Source: Bacteroidota bacterium
Lineage (GTDB): Bacteria; Bacteroidota; Bacteroidia; Chitinophagales; Saprospiraceae
NCBI GenBank assembly: GCA_963169325.1
Contig: CAUJEY010000096.1
Span: 1-40,644 of the forward strand
DNA length: 40,644 bases
Direction of reading: 5' to 3'
Both the position numbers and the translations under genes were made by a program. The notes below the pieces were generated by a model. The model had not been told where the DNA came from. It made no database searches and saw only the letters and a list, made by a program, of their open reading frames with translations. Position 1 is the stretch's first letter; every line of letters starts with the position of its first letter. This document shows positions 24,423 to 33,315 of this stretch, piece by piece.

Positions 24423-27400
24423 ATGAACGCTTTTTACAAAAAAACCCTCCTGCCGGCAGCCCTTTGCTGCCTCTTTTTTTCCACTAAAACCGCCGCCCAG
24501 TTTGACCAAACCGCCCAAATCATCGAAGATGACCTTGGCTCCACGCCCTACGCCAAACTCCTCGAAATAGGCATTCACGACCTCGACGGCGACGGCTTCC
24601 GCGACGTGGTGCTGACCCACAAAAACCACATCGTGTGGCACCGCTCCGACGGCCTGGAAAATTATTACAACGACTCGGTTTTGCTCCTGGTGGACCTGCC
24701 CGAACGAACCGGTTTTTTCGAGGCTCGTTTTGCCGACCTCGACGCCGACGGATTGAAGGACCTGGCCGCCGACCGGTTTTGGCGGAAAAACCTGGGCGGC
24801 GGAAGTTTTGCTCCGCAAACGGCCGTTTTTGATAACCCGCTCGCCGAACTGGCCGACCTCGACGGCGACCAATTGCCCGATGCGCTTACCTGCTCAGATG
24901 CCCAAATTTTTTGGCAAAAAAACCTTGGCAACGGGAGTTTTGCGCCGGCCCAAATCCTGTGGATGGCGGCTAATCCCCTGGTTTTCACAGCTACCGACCT
25001 CAACGGCGATGGCGCAACAGATATCCTGGCCCGTGCCGACGGCGGCGGTTTTTGGTTGAAAAATTTGGGGAACGCGACGTTTCAGGCGATCCAACTTTTC
25101 CCGGAAACCCCGGCCCAACTGCTTGCCCAGGATTTCAATTCGGATGGTCAAACCGATCTTTTCACCGCGCATGCCGACGGACAAATCAACTGGCACACCC
25201 TGGACGGCAACGAACAACTGAACCTCGTCCAACAAGTTTCAACCAAATACCAGGGCGGCGAACTCGCGCTCGGCGACCTCACGCAGGACGGGCAGGCGGA
25301 TTTGATGGTCGGGCATGTCAACTCGAACGGCGCGTTTTTTTCCTTTCTGGAAAACACGGGTACATTCAGCAACAGCGAACAAGTGCCCTCGCCGGGCTTT
25401 TTTCCGGACTACGGTTTGGTCAAAATCGCCGACCTGAACCACGACGGCAGGAACGATATTTTGGTCACGAACCTCAGTATCGCCGCTCCCGCTTGGCTCG
25501 AACAAGCCGCTGCGCCGGGTATTTTCACCAAACCTGCCGAGATTTTTTACGGCTTCACGGTGCCAACTTCCATTGAATCATTAGATGTCGAGAGCGACGG
25601 CGACAACGATATTTTGGTCAATAACGCCTGGCTCATCGAAAACCTGGGTGGCGGAAAGTACGCCGAAAAACGCCGGTTCAAAGGCCTGGGCGGCAAGGGC
25701 TTTCGCGCAGACTTGGACGGCGACGGGCTGAAGGACCTGGCTTTGCCCGTAGGCGACGGCATCGGCTGGCGCAAAAATTTGGGCAATAACACCCTCGGCA
25801 CGCCCCAAATGATTCTCGGCGCCCTCGTTTTGCAATGTCGCGAAGTGGCCGGCGGCGACTTCGACGGCGACGGCGACATAGATCTTTTTGCCGCCAACGG
25901 CTCCGCGACCATCTACCAAAACGCCCTGTTTTTTTGGTTTGAAAATGACGGGAATGGCAATTTCACCCCGCATTTGCTCGAAATGGGCGTTCAACAATGC
26001 TCCGGCGTGTTTGCGCTTGATCTTGACCAGGACCTGCGGCTGGATTTGGTTTTGACTTTTTTCAATGCCAACTCGACAGTGTGGTATCGCAATTTGGGCG
26101 GCGGACAATTTGGCCCGTCTCAATATGTTTTCCCCAGCGGCACACCCGAACCGCTCAACGTCGTGCAGCGTATCATCTATGATCTGGACTTGGACGGGCT
26201 GCCCGACCTCGTTTTCGCCCAACGGGCGCTGACCGGGATACCGAAAGTATTTTGGTACAAAAACTTAGGCAATGGCACGTTTTCCGACCAAAAAATCATC
26301 TGGACGGTCACCTGGGCGGGCTATATGGACTGCTTCATCACGATCTACGATGCCAATTCTGACGGCTTGCCCGATGTGGTGGTGAGCCATTGGATTTTCA
26401 ACGAACTGCATTTCGTGCGAGCTACCGCGCCGGGCGTTTTTGCACCGCATACCGTCATACACAACGAAATCGGCTCGGGCGATTACCACATGGTGGCACA
26501 CCACGACTACGATGGCGACGGCAAACCGGATCTGCTTTTCGGTCGCCGGCACCCCGAAGACGGCACTCCGCTGCATCAACTGTGCATCCTGAAAAATGTG
26601 TCGCCCGGAGCCGGCTTATTCGCCGTGGCACAAAAATCAACCGCCTGTTCCGACAACCAAACCCCCGGCGACGCGACGGACGATATTCTGAACATCTCGT
26701 TGAAAGTCAACGGCTCCGGCAATAGTTCAACACGCTACACGGTCTCCGATTTCGAGACGGGCGAGCTGGTAGACACCTTTTTTTACGACCAGAACATTTC
26801 GTTCTCCCTGGCGCCTGGCAGCGCGGGCGACGGCAGTGTAAAACGATTCATTATTCGGGATTTGGTGTTTCAAACAGCATCCGACACCCTCAGTTTCGAT
26901 GCGGGCAACACCTGCTCGTCCACGGCGCCTGCTGCCATCCAGGTGGCAGATTACAAAATCTCCTGCCACGACAACGGTACGCCCAGCGACCCGACCGATG
27001 ACAAAGTTGTTTTTTGGCTCACGCCAAAAATCTATAACGCCCCAACCCCGACGACCCGGTTTTTCCTCTCCACCAATCTGGGTTGGGCCGTTAACCCGGC
27101 GACTTCCGCCAACTTCGGTTTTTATGCTAAAGAAAACTACTTCGAGTTGCCGCCGGGCAGCGCGGCCATCACCGGAAAAGTTGTGCTGACCTTGCAGGAC
27201 TTTAACAATTTGGACCTCGTCCGGCAGTTCGTTTTCGACCATCCGGGCACCTGCTCCGGTGCGCCATTGCCCTGCCCTTTGTCCGTTTATTGCCACCGGC
27301 AAAGCGAAATCGACTCATTTTCGATCAGATATCCGGGCTGCCGGGTGCTGTCGGGCGATTTGACGGTACACGAACTGTTGCCCGCCGCGGGTGTGCCCCA

Positions 27401-28385
27401 CATCGAAAACCTGCTCGGGTTCCAGCAACTGCTGGAGGTGCACGGTGATGTCAACATTAGCCGGACGCATCTGCCGAACCTCACCGGGCTGGATTCGCTT
27501 CGGCTGGTCGGGCGCGATTTGAGCGTATTGTTTTTCGACAGCCCCAGCCTCGAATCGCTTGTTGGCCTGAGCAGTTTGCAAAAAATCGGGCGCGACTTTT
27601 GGCTTTCCGACACGGCCTCCACCTTGCAAAATTTCGCCGGCTTGGAAAACCTCGATACCATCGGCAGGCAACTGCAACTCTGGCAACTGGGCGGGGTGAA
27701 AAATTTGGAAGGGTTCAACAATTTGAAATCGGCGGGCATATCTGTGGCGTATTGCGATGCACTCGAAGATTTGAAAGGTTTGGAAAATCTGGAATCTGCG
27801 CGTTGGGTCAGCCTGTTTGCAAACGCCGGCCTGAAAAGCCTGAACGGCCTGCAAGCGCTGAATACGATCGCGGGCGACACGTTGTCGGTGCTGCAACTTT
27901 CAGATAATCCGGTGCTCGACGACCTTTTAGCGCTCCACCACCCGGTGTCGATAAACGCCCTGCAAATAGAAAGAAACCCCAACCTGAGTACCTGCTCCGT
28001 GCAGGCAATATGCCGGTACCTGGAAAATGACGACCCTTCCAAGACTGTGATTGCCGAGAATTTGCCGATCTGTAATTCGATTTTGGAAGTGGAGAGCGGG
28101 TGCCTTGTTTCAACTTCCGACTATCCACTACAATTTAATTTTCAGGTGTCTCCCAATCCGATTTCCGAGGGTCAGTCCCTCCAAATTTTGCTGGAAAACG
28201 ACTTTTTTGGTACGGTGAAAGTTGAAGTCCTGAGTTTGGAGGGGCGGGTGTTGCAGGTTTTTGAAAAAGAAAAAAACACGCCAAACCTCAGCGAGGTTTT
28301 GAACCTCTTCGATGTTCCGAACGCGTTTTTGGTGCGGGTGTCGGATGGGGAAAGGTCGGCGGTGCGGCTGGTTTTGAAATTTTAA
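24423..28385 (+). CDS. Secreted FG-GAP/VCBS propeller and L-domain protein with T9SS type A sorting domain
   Basis: The 1320-residue protein starts with a signal peptide (MNAFYKKTLLPAALCCLFFS...AAQ). About 700 residues of FG-GAP/VCBS repeats follow, with Ca2+-binding loops such as 'DLDGDGFRD', 'DLDADGLKD' and 'DFDGDGDID', each followed by 'NLGNGTF'-like strands; these fold as beta propellers. Next come two related beta domains opening with 'SDNQTPGDATDD' and 'HDNGTPSDPTDD', then an L-domain-like repeat region ('LTGLDSLRLVGRDLSV'). The C-terminal type A sorting domain begins 'VSPNPISEGQSLQILL'. It is probably a cell-surface or released protein of the T9SS. ATG at 24423 is preferred over the TTG two codons earlier. 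It is a paralogue of the gene at 36398. Confidence 0.87.
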   Translation: MNAFYKKTLLPAALCCLFFSTKTAAQFDQTAQIIEDDLGSTPYAKLLEIGIHDLDGDGFRDVVLTHKNHIVWHRSDGLENYYNDSVLLLVDLPERTGFFEARFADLDADGLKDLAADRFWRKNLGGGSFAPQTAVFDNPLAELADLDGDQLPDALTCSDAQIFWQKNLGNGSFAPAQILWMAANPLVFTATDLNGDGATDILARADGGGFWLKNLGNATFQAIQLFPETPAQLLAQDFNSDGQTDLFTAHADGQINWHTLDGNEQLNLVQQVSTKYQGGELALGDLTQDGQADLMVGHVNSNGAFFSFLENTGTFSNSEQVPSPGFFPDYGLVKIADLNHDGRNDILVTNLSIAAPAWLEQAAAPGIFTKPAEIFYGFTVPTSIESLDVESDGDNDILVNNAWLIENLGGGKYAEKRRFKGLGGKGFRADLDGDGLKDLALPVGDGIGWRKNLGNNTLGTPQMILGALVLQCREVAGGDFDGDGDIDLFAANGSATIYQNALFFWFENDGNGNFTPHLLEMGVQQCSGVFALDLDQDLRLDLVLTFFNANSTVWYRNLGGGQFGPSQYVFPSGTPEPLNVVQRIIYDLDLDGLPDLVFAQRALTGIPKVFWYKNLGNGTFSDQKIIWTVTWAGYMDCFITIYDANSDGLPDVVVSHWIFNELHFVRATAPGVFAPHTVIHNEIGSGDYHMVAHHDYDGDGKPDLLFGRRHPEDGTPLHQLCILKNVSPGAGLFAVAQKSTACSDNQTPGDATDDILNISLKVNGSGNSSTRYTVSDFETGELVDTFFYDQNISFSLAPGSAGDGSVKRFIIRDLVFQTASDTLSFDAGNTCSSTAPAAIQVADYKISCHDNGTPSDPTDDKVVFWLTPKIYNAPTPTTRFFLSTNLGWAVNPATSANFGFYAKENYFELPPGSAAITGKVVLTLQDFNNLDLVRQFVFDHPGTCSGAPLPCPLSVYCHRQSEIDSFSIRYPGCRVLSGDLTVHELLPAAGVPHIENLLGFQQLLEVHGDVNISRTHLPNLTGLDSLRLVGRDLSVLFFDSPSLESLVGLSSLQKIGRDFWLSDTASTLQNFAGLENLDTIGRQLQLWQLGGVKNLEGFNNLKSAGISVAYCDALEDLKGLENLESARWVSLFANAGLKSLNGLQALNTIAGDTLSVLQLSDNPVLDDLLALHHPVSINALQIERNPNLSTCSVQAICRYLENDDPSKTVIAENLPICNSILEVESGCLVSTSDYPLQFNFQVSPNPISEGQSLQILLENDFFGTVKVEVLSLEGRVLQVFEKEKNTPNLSEVLNLFDVPNAFLVRVSDGERSAVRLVLKF

Positions 28386-28422
28386 TACGCATGCTGCCGA
28401 TTCCGGCTATAGAACCCCTCTC

Positions 28423-28446
28423 GTCTCCGTGTCTCCGTGCCTCCGT
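28423..28446. repeat. Tandem octamer GTCTCCGT x3
   Basis: Three adjacent units GTCTCCGT, GTCTCCGT and GCCTCCGT lie in the gap between two secreted-protein genes. The run is followed by GGTGAAAAAA. It is another word-type intergenic repeat. Confidence 0.7.
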
Positions 28447-28514
28447 GGTGAAAAAATGTATCACGTTTTACACGAAGTGCCCTTGCTTTTTTCAAATAAT
28501 CTTAAGTTTACAAA

Positions 28515-30344
28515 ATGCCTTTTTCAAAAATCTCCACCATTCTATTTTTTACTAATCTGCTTATTTTCAGTTTTTTAGAAAAAACAAATTGCCAAAACCG
28601 TTACTTTCATTATCGTTTTGAAAACCTGAAACCCACCAGCATGGGCATTTTTTCAGGCGAGTACAAAATGGAGGCCACGCCGGACAGCGGCTTCGTTTTT
28701 GCCAACAAAGATTGGGCGACGGACAACATTTTTGCCATAAAAATTGACTCTTGCGGCGAGGTCGTGTGGGCTCGCCGGCTGGCTGGAATGCCGACTTCTA
28801 CCTCTTGCTCGGGCATGGTTTCAGGCCCGTCGGGCGACGTAGCCATGCTTTTTCAACGTTATGACTTGAGTGGCGACGACCACGTTTTTGCCATAAAACT
28901 GGATGCCAATGGCAAAATTTTGTGGCAAAAAAGATTCGCTTTCAACAGTAGTTTAGGCAAATCCGATTTTCATGTGGCTGCCGACGGACGGTATTGTTTT
29001 GGCAGCGTTTTTTTCAATGGGCAGGAGCAATACCAAAATTTGATTTACCTCAATCCAGAAACCGGCGACATCGCACAAGCCTATGGTTTCTATGGGCTGG
29101 GCAGCGCAGGCGTGCCTTTTTATGCCAATATGCCGAACGGGAATTTGCTCATCCGAAAACTGGACGAGTGGATTTCGTTCAATCCGAACACCGAAAAAGT
29201 AGACTGGACCGTGTTTTTTTCCGATCCTGCTTCGGGCTGGGAACGTTCAAAACCGCTCATTTTTGGCGATAAAATTATCTATCCCTCGCTCGCAGGTCCA
29301 CTTTATACGACCGGAAAAATCCTGCTGCGTTTTTTCGATTTGCAGGGAAAATACTTGTTCAGCGGCGACCAATTTGAAGCCAATGGATTAGGGCTGGCGA
29401 ACTCCAATGCTTGGGTTCCGCGCCAAGTGACTGCGCTCCCCGACAAACGTTTTGCCATCGTCGCGACACAAAACACATCCGAAATGCAGTGGGCTTTGCT
29501 CGTTTTTGATTCGCTCGGGCGGCAAATTTCGACCCGACATTTTCATCCAAAAACGGATGTTTTTCGCAAGGCACACGACCAGGTTTTGCTCGCCGATGGT
29601 TCGATGGCAGTGCTCGGCGAGTCCGGCGGGCGCATCGAAGTGTTGAAAATTTCGCTCGATAAAACCGTGAATTTTTGCCTGGGTGACACCATTTCATTGC
29701 CGCCAAGCCATTCGCAAGACAATATCTTGCCAAAATCGCCAATAATTTATGAAGTCAAAAAGGTGCAATTTCCATCCATCAATTTGAATTTGACGGAGCA
29801 TGATTTTGATTTAGAAATTGAAAAAATCTGCGATTCCACCCAAATATTTCCCGACCGCGACACTGTTTTTCAGATTTGTCGAAACGACTCGGTTTTGGTA
29901 TCTCCGGCGACCGGATGGTCAGCCACTTGTATTTGGGACGATGGTTTTGAGGGTTGCGAACGGGTGTTGCGCCCGGGCGACGGCTCAAAAACTGCTTCGA
30001 TTCGAGTTCGTTGTGTTGATTTTTTTCAAAAATATACGGTCGAGGAAAAAACGGATTGCCCTTGTTTGGTCAATTTTCCAACGGCTTTCACCCCAAATAA
30101 TGATGATGTGAATGACTTTTTTCGACCGGTTTCGGATTGCCAATTTTTGAAATATGAGATGGAAGTTTTCAATCGTTGGGGGCAGTCGGTTTTCAATTCC
30201 ACCAATTTTGATACAAGTTGGGATGGCCGGATAAATGACCTGGAAGCCCCTTCCGACGTGTATATTTTCATTTTAAAATATCAAACTTCGGTGGCTGGCA
30301 CGGGCGAAATTTTGGCGAAAGGCGAGGTAATTTTGTTGCGCTGA
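28515..30344 (+). CDS. Secreted protein with T9SS type B (gliding-associated) sorting domain
   Basis: The 609-residue protein has an N-terminal hydrophobic signal (MPFSKISTILFFTNLLIFSF). A large beta-rich part of about 400 residues has recurring 'FVFANKDW...IFAIKIDSCGEVVWARRL' strands, like Bacteroidota propeller proteins that report recorded values. An Ig-like region follows (about 450-515). The C-terminus is a type B sorting domain: 'FPTAFTPNNDDVNDFFRP', 'MEVFNRWGQSVF' and 'SWDGRINDLEAPSDVYIF'. It would be exported through the T9SS and attached to the surface. The next gene starts 17 bases later, so the two are likely co-transcribed. The function of the propeller is unknown. Confidence 0.87.
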   Translation: MPFSKISTILFFTNLLIFSFLEKTNCQNRYFHYRFENLKPTSMGIFSGEYKMEATPDSGFVFANKDWATDNIFAIKIDSCGEVVWARRLAGMPTSTSCSGMVSGPSGDVAMLFQRYDLSGDDHVFAIKLDANGKILWQKRFAFNSSLGKSDFHVAADGRYCFGSVFFNGQEQYQNLIYLNPETGDIAQAYGFYGLGSAGVPFYANMPNGNLLIRKLDEWISFNPNTEKVDWTVFFSDPASGWERSKPLIFGDKIIYPSLAGPLYTTGKILLRFFDLQGKYLFSGDQFEANGLGLANSNAWVPRQVTALPDKRFAIVATQNTSEMQWALLVFDSLGRQISTRHFHPKTDVFRKAHDQVLLADGSMAVLGESGGRIEVLKISLDKTVNFCLGDTISLPPSHSQDNILPKSPIIYEVKKVQFPSINLNLTEHDFDLEIEKICDSTQIFPDRDTVFQICRNDSVLVSPATGWSATCIWDDGFEGCERVLRPGDGSKTASIRVRCVDFFQKYTVEEKTDCPCLVNFPTAFTPNNDDVNDFFRPVSDCQFLKYEMEVFNRWGQSVFNSTNFDTSWDGRINDLEAPSDVYIFILKYQTSVAGTGEILAKGEVILLR

Positions 30345-30360
30345 AAAAAGACCGAATAAC

Positions 30361-31119
30361 ATGGAACCTTTTCTTAAATCACACTTCTTGAAAAATATAT
30401 TACTGTCGTGCGTATTTCAAATTTTGTTCATCGGGCTATTGCTTTGCCAACAAAGCAAGAAGGAATCGTGCGTATATTACTTATACGAAACTACAAATAT
30501 ATACCCCGATGTGCTTTCTGCCAATATTTTTGAACAAGAGATAGATGAAATGGGATGGCGTAACCTGTATAATAGAATCAGCGATACTGTTTTTGTTGAT
30601 TACTATAAACAAGCTTTATTAATTCAAGATAACAAGCGAAGGTGGTTTTTTAATATGAATGTATATATAATGCCAGAGTCTTGTCATTGTTTTAGACATT
30701 ATTATGTAAACAAAGACCAAGTTTCTTACAATGTAATTTCGGTTGATACATTGATAAAAACATTTGTATGTAGTAAAGAATTTAGGTTGTTAAATGAAAA
30801 CAATAAAATTAACTGTTTTCTTGACAGTAGTCATTATCAAACGCAATATTCTTTGATGGGAGACAGTATATTTTGTGAAAATGGTAAAATAGAATTAAAA
30901 ACCATGCCTGATTCTTTCAAATCTTATTTTATGCACAGAGAGAATCAAGTATTTTTTGATCAATTAATCCCCACGCTAGTTTTTAAAGAAATATATTCGA
31001 ATCGAGAGGAAGTTGTATGGTATGACGAATTTAGATTGATTCCCATCAAAATTGAAACTACTTATCCTGGCAATAGCTTACGAATAGTTACAAAACTTAT
31101 CCAGGCAAACCAATTTTAG
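30361..31119 (+). CDS. AT-rich hypothetical membrane-anchored or secreted protein
   Basis: The 252-residue product has a hydrophobic segment (about residues 12-31, LLSCVFQILFIGLLL) ending at a Cys, so it could be a lipoprotein or an anchored protein. The rest is rich in Tyr, Phe and Asn with several Cys residues ('CVYYLYETTNIYPDV', 'PESCHCFRHYYVN'). No family is recognised. It follows the type-B-sorted gene by 17 bases and is markedly more AT-rich than that gene. It resembles in style the other AT-rich secreted orphans at 12780 and 33316. Confidence 0.65.
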   Translation: MEPFLKSHFLKNILLSCVFQILFIGLLLCQQSKKESCVYYLYETTNIYPDVLSANIFEQEIDEMGWRNLYNRISDTVFVDYYKQALLIQDNKRRWFFNMNVYIMPESCHCFRHYYVNKDQVSYNVISVDTLIKTFVCSKEFRLLNENNKINCFLDSSHYQTQYSLMGDSIFCENGKIELKTMPDSFKSYFMHRENQVFFDQLIPTLVFKEIYSNREEVVWYDEFRLIPIKIETTYPGNSLRIVTKLIQANQF

Positions 31120-31165
31120 CCAAATGTAGTCACATTTGACTCAGTACTATTTTGACACGATAAAA

Positions 31166-31336
31166 TCAGATGTCTCCTTTCAGTCGACATGACAGCTCAC
31201 GGAGCGTAATTTTCCGCCGGATTTCGCTGCGCTCGAAATTTACCGGGAACGCTTTGAATATTTCGAGCACAGCGAGAAATCCGACGGAAAATTTAATATT
31301 ATCGAACTGTCATGGCGAACGCAGTGAGCCATCTGA
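31166..31336. repeat. Imperfect inverted repeat with arms of about 80 bases
   Basis: Left arm 31166 to about 31243 and right arm about 31256-31336 pair in blocks: TCAGATG/CATCTGA, CATGACAG/CTGTCATG, AATTTTCCG/CGGAAAATT and GCTCGAAAT/ATTTCGAGC. Pairing is interrupted by mismatches and small gaps. Confidence 0.65.
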
Positions 31337-31368
31337 TATGAGAGATTGTATCAAAAGTCAACCTTTCA

Positions 31369-31449
31369 GTCGAGCGTCTTCAGACGCGATGACGAAAATT
31401 GTGCGGACTTTGTCGGCGTTTGTACTCTAAATCGGACAAAGTCCGCACA
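31369..31449. repeat. Dispersed repeat GTCGAGCGTCTTCAGACG..., copy 1
   Basis: This 81-base segment aligns with 34296-34377 with about ten differences and one gap. It contains a perfect inverted repeat (TGTGCGGACTTTGTC at 31400-31414 and its complement at 31435-31449). The first 18 bases recur at 33067-33084. It looks like a small dispersed palindromic element. Confidence 0.8.
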
Positions 31450-31491
31450 TGGGGAGATGGTCGTTTTTGGAGGCTGCTTTTCGGTAGCGTC

Positions 31492-32724
31492 TCAACGCGC
31501 AATCGCATCGGGCCCGTAGTTCAGCATCTGTAAGTTCTCGCCTTTTTCATAGATGACATTCGAGCGGCCTACGATCAGCGGATCCAGGCGGCCTATCATT
31601 TTCTGATTTTTTTCATTGTAAGGGATTTTATGGAGGATATAGCGCATGGCATTGAGGCGGGCGCGTTTTTTACAATTCGATTTAACCACTATCCATGGGG
31701 CATCGGAGGTGTCGGTGAAGAAAAACATATTTTCTTTGGCCGTGGTATAGTCGCCCCATTTATCCAAAGACGCGCGGTCAATGGGCGAGAGTTTCCATTG
31801 TTTGAGGGGGTGGCTCTCCCGGTCTTTGAAACGTTTCTTTTGTTCGTCGCGGCTGACGGAAAACCAAAATTTCACTAAAATAATACCACTGCGTACCAGA
31901 TTTCGCTCAAATTCGGGCACTTGCCGCATAAATTCGGCGTATTCCTCTTTGGTACAGAACCCCATGACATTTTCAACACCCGCACGGTTGTACCACGAAC
32001 GGTCGAATAAAACGATTTCTCCCGAGCTCGGCAAATGTTTGATATAACGCTGGAAATACCATTGGCCACGCTCCTCATCGGTAGGTTTTTCGAGGGCTAC
32101 CACCCGGGCGCCGCGAGGATTGAGGTGTTCCATCACCCGCTTGATTGTGCCTCCTTTTCCGGCGGCATCGCGGCCCTCAAAGAGAATCACAACGCGGTTG
32201 CCGGTTTTTTTCGTCCACGCCTGCAACTTTAGCAACTCTACCTGGAGGTTGTATTTTTGGATTTCGTAGTTCTTGCGCGACATCAGGTTTTTGTACGGAT
32301 AGCCGCCCTCGCGCCAGTCTGCGGCCAATTCCTCGTCGGAATTGGCGTTTTTACTCTTTTTCTTTTTTTGTTTGATTTCCTCATGGAGGATGCTCACCAG
32401 TATTTCCCGCTCTTCCACCGGAAAATTATTCAGGTAGTCCTCGATTTTGCTTCGTCTGGCTTGTTCGTCCGGTTCGACGTGTGTCATTTTGTCCATCAGG
32501 ACGGCCACTTCGTTATTGATTTTCGCGCGGATTTTGCGATTCACCGTTTTAATTTTTGCCTCTTCATCGGTGCTTCCGCCTGTCACATCCCCGCTATTCA
32601 CTTCCCGGATTTCCGTTTTCAAAGCATGCTCCAAGCTGATTGCATTGTCTGCTGTTTCGTTATTTTCTGTAAATGCTGTGTTATCAGCCGTTTTGGTGGC
32701 GATCGGGTTCTTTTTTCTCGGCAT
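31492..32724 (-). CDS. ppk2: Polyphosphate kinase 2 family protein
   Basis: The 410-residue protein carries a full PPK2 domain (about residues 140-400). Walker A is 'GRDAAGKGGTIKR' (184 onward), the lid area is 'PTDEERGQWYFQRYIKHLP', and the Walker B motif 'EIVLFDRSWYNRAGVE' holds D241 and R242. PPK2 enzymes move phosphate between polyphosphate and nucleotides, mostly making ATP or GTP from polyphosphate. The first 140 residues are a charged, Lys/Glu/Asn-rich extension not needed in single-domain PPK2 enzymes. The gene stands alone. Five ATT units (32725-32739) lie directly before its ATG. Whether it prefers ADP, GDP or AMP cannot be read by eye. Confidence 0.92.
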   Translation of the reverse strand: MPRKKNPIATKTADNTAFTENNETADNAISLEHALKTEIREVNSGDVTGGSTDEEAKIKTVNRKIRAKINNEVAVLMDKMTHVEPDEQARRSKIEDYLNNFPVEEREILVSILHEEIKQKKKKSKNANSDEELAADWREGGYPYKNLMSRKNYEIQKYNLQVELLKLQAWTKKTGNRVVILFEGRDAAGKGGTIKRVMEHLNPRGARVVALEKPTDEERGQWYFQRYIKHLPSSGEIVLFDRSWYNRAGVENVMGFCTKEEYAEFMRQVPEFERNLVRSGIILVKFWFSVSRDEQKKRFKDRESHPLKQWKLSPIDRASLDKWGDYTTAKENMFFFTDTSDAPWIVVKSNCKKRARLNAMRYILHKIPYNEKNQKMIGRLDPLIVGRSNVIYEKGENLQMLNYGPDAIAR

Positions 32725-32757
32725 ATTATTATTATTATTTTAAAGCCCTAAAACCTG

Positions 32758-32765
32758 TAAAGGTA
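32758..32765 (-). promoter_or_regulatory. Probable -7 box (TACCTTTA) for ppk2
   Basis: The minus strand reads TACCTTTA, one base from TACCTTTG, 34 bases before the ATG at 32724. Spacing fits the other promoters in the window. Confidence 0.45.
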
Positions 32766-32798
32766 TTTTCGGGTAAAAAAAACGTATAATGACAGAGA

Positions 32799-32900
32799 TC
32801 ATGCCTGACAATGATTTTGACGGTCTTTAAAATCCATCACCGTGCCATATGTCGGGTGCCTGGGATGGGTGCGGCTCCATGTCACCGTGGTGAAAAATTT
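32799..32900 (-). pseudogene. Internal fragment of a queD-like gene
   Basis: The minus strand reads 'FFTTVTWSRTHPRHPTYG' followed by 'TVMDFKDRQ'. This lines up with 'LEVTVRGTPLQHPGHPKDG' and 'MVMDFKDLK' of the intact QueD at 21511. The piece covers about 30 of 156 residues and lacks all zinc ligands. It is more diverged than the 24126 relic and so comes from another copy or is older. It ends in a stop within a few codons of the match. Confidence 0.6.
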
Positions 32901-32925
32901 GTTGCCATTTTCTAACCAAAGACGT

Positions 32926-32981
32926 AACTGGTTAGCACGTTTTGAAATCCCTTCGGGATTTTGAAAACATGCTACCCAGTT
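32926..32981. repeat. Hairpin with arms of about 26 bases
   Basis: The core AAATCCC-TTC-GGGATTT (32945-32961) is perfect. Pairing continues outward through CGTTTT/AAAACA, TAGCA/TGCTA and AACTGG/CCCAGTT with a few mismatches. It borders the queD relic. Confidence 0.7.
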
Positions 32982-33058
32982 CTTTTGACTCAACCCCAAC
33001 TGCTCAAAAAACCACCCATCTTGTAGTTAAATGCCAAAAAAACGCTGAATCTTGCAAA

Positions 33059-33098
33059 CCCTTGCTGTCGATCGTCTTCAGACGTTTGACAGCAAGGG
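33059..33098. repeat. Hairpin CCCTTGCTGTC / GACAGCAAGGG with partial repeat copy
   Basis: It has perfect 11-base arms (33059-33069 and 33088-33098). The interior 33067-33084 matches the first 18 bases of the repeat at 31369 with one difference, and the CTTGCTGTCG start also precedes the copy at 34296. Confidence 0.75.
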
Positions 33099-33143
33099 CT
33101 AGCCGATACCGCCGCGTATCAGCCATGCATATTTGAATACCAG

Positions 33144-33265
33144 GGGTTTGTCATCCTGAGCGTAGCGAAGGAACCGGGGCGCAGCCACCAAAGATAGAGG
33201 TGATGTTTAATTTCTATTTGTGGGCTGCGCCCCGGCTCCTTCGCTACGCTCAGGATGACAAACCC
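33144..33265. repeat. Inverted repeat with 43-base arms (TCATCCTGAGCG type)
   Basis: Arms 33144-33186 and 33223-33265 are reverse complements with one mismatch around a 36-base loop. The arm includes GTCATCCTGAGCGTAGCGAA, a motif I recall as a recurring intergenic palindrome in many bacterial genomes. Confidence 0.85.
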
Positions 33266-33315
33266 GTGATTCGCGGAATATGCGAAGCCTATGCTCGGCG
33301 GTAGTGGCTACCCAG

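Larger units (their letters stand above)
31120..31491. other. Repeat-filled gap between converging genes
   Basis: No gene is supported. The gap holds an imperfect long inverted repeat (31166-31336) and the first copy of an 81-82 bp repeat family (31369-31449). The word CTTTCAGTCGA occurs at 31177 and again near 31364. Confidence 0.6.
32725..33315. other. Gene-poor region with queD relic and three hairpins
   Basis: This 591-base stretch contains the ppk2 promoter, a fragment of a queD-like gene (32799-32900) and three unrelated inverted repeats (32926-32981, 33059-33098, 33144-33265). No intact gene is seen. Confidence 0.6.
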
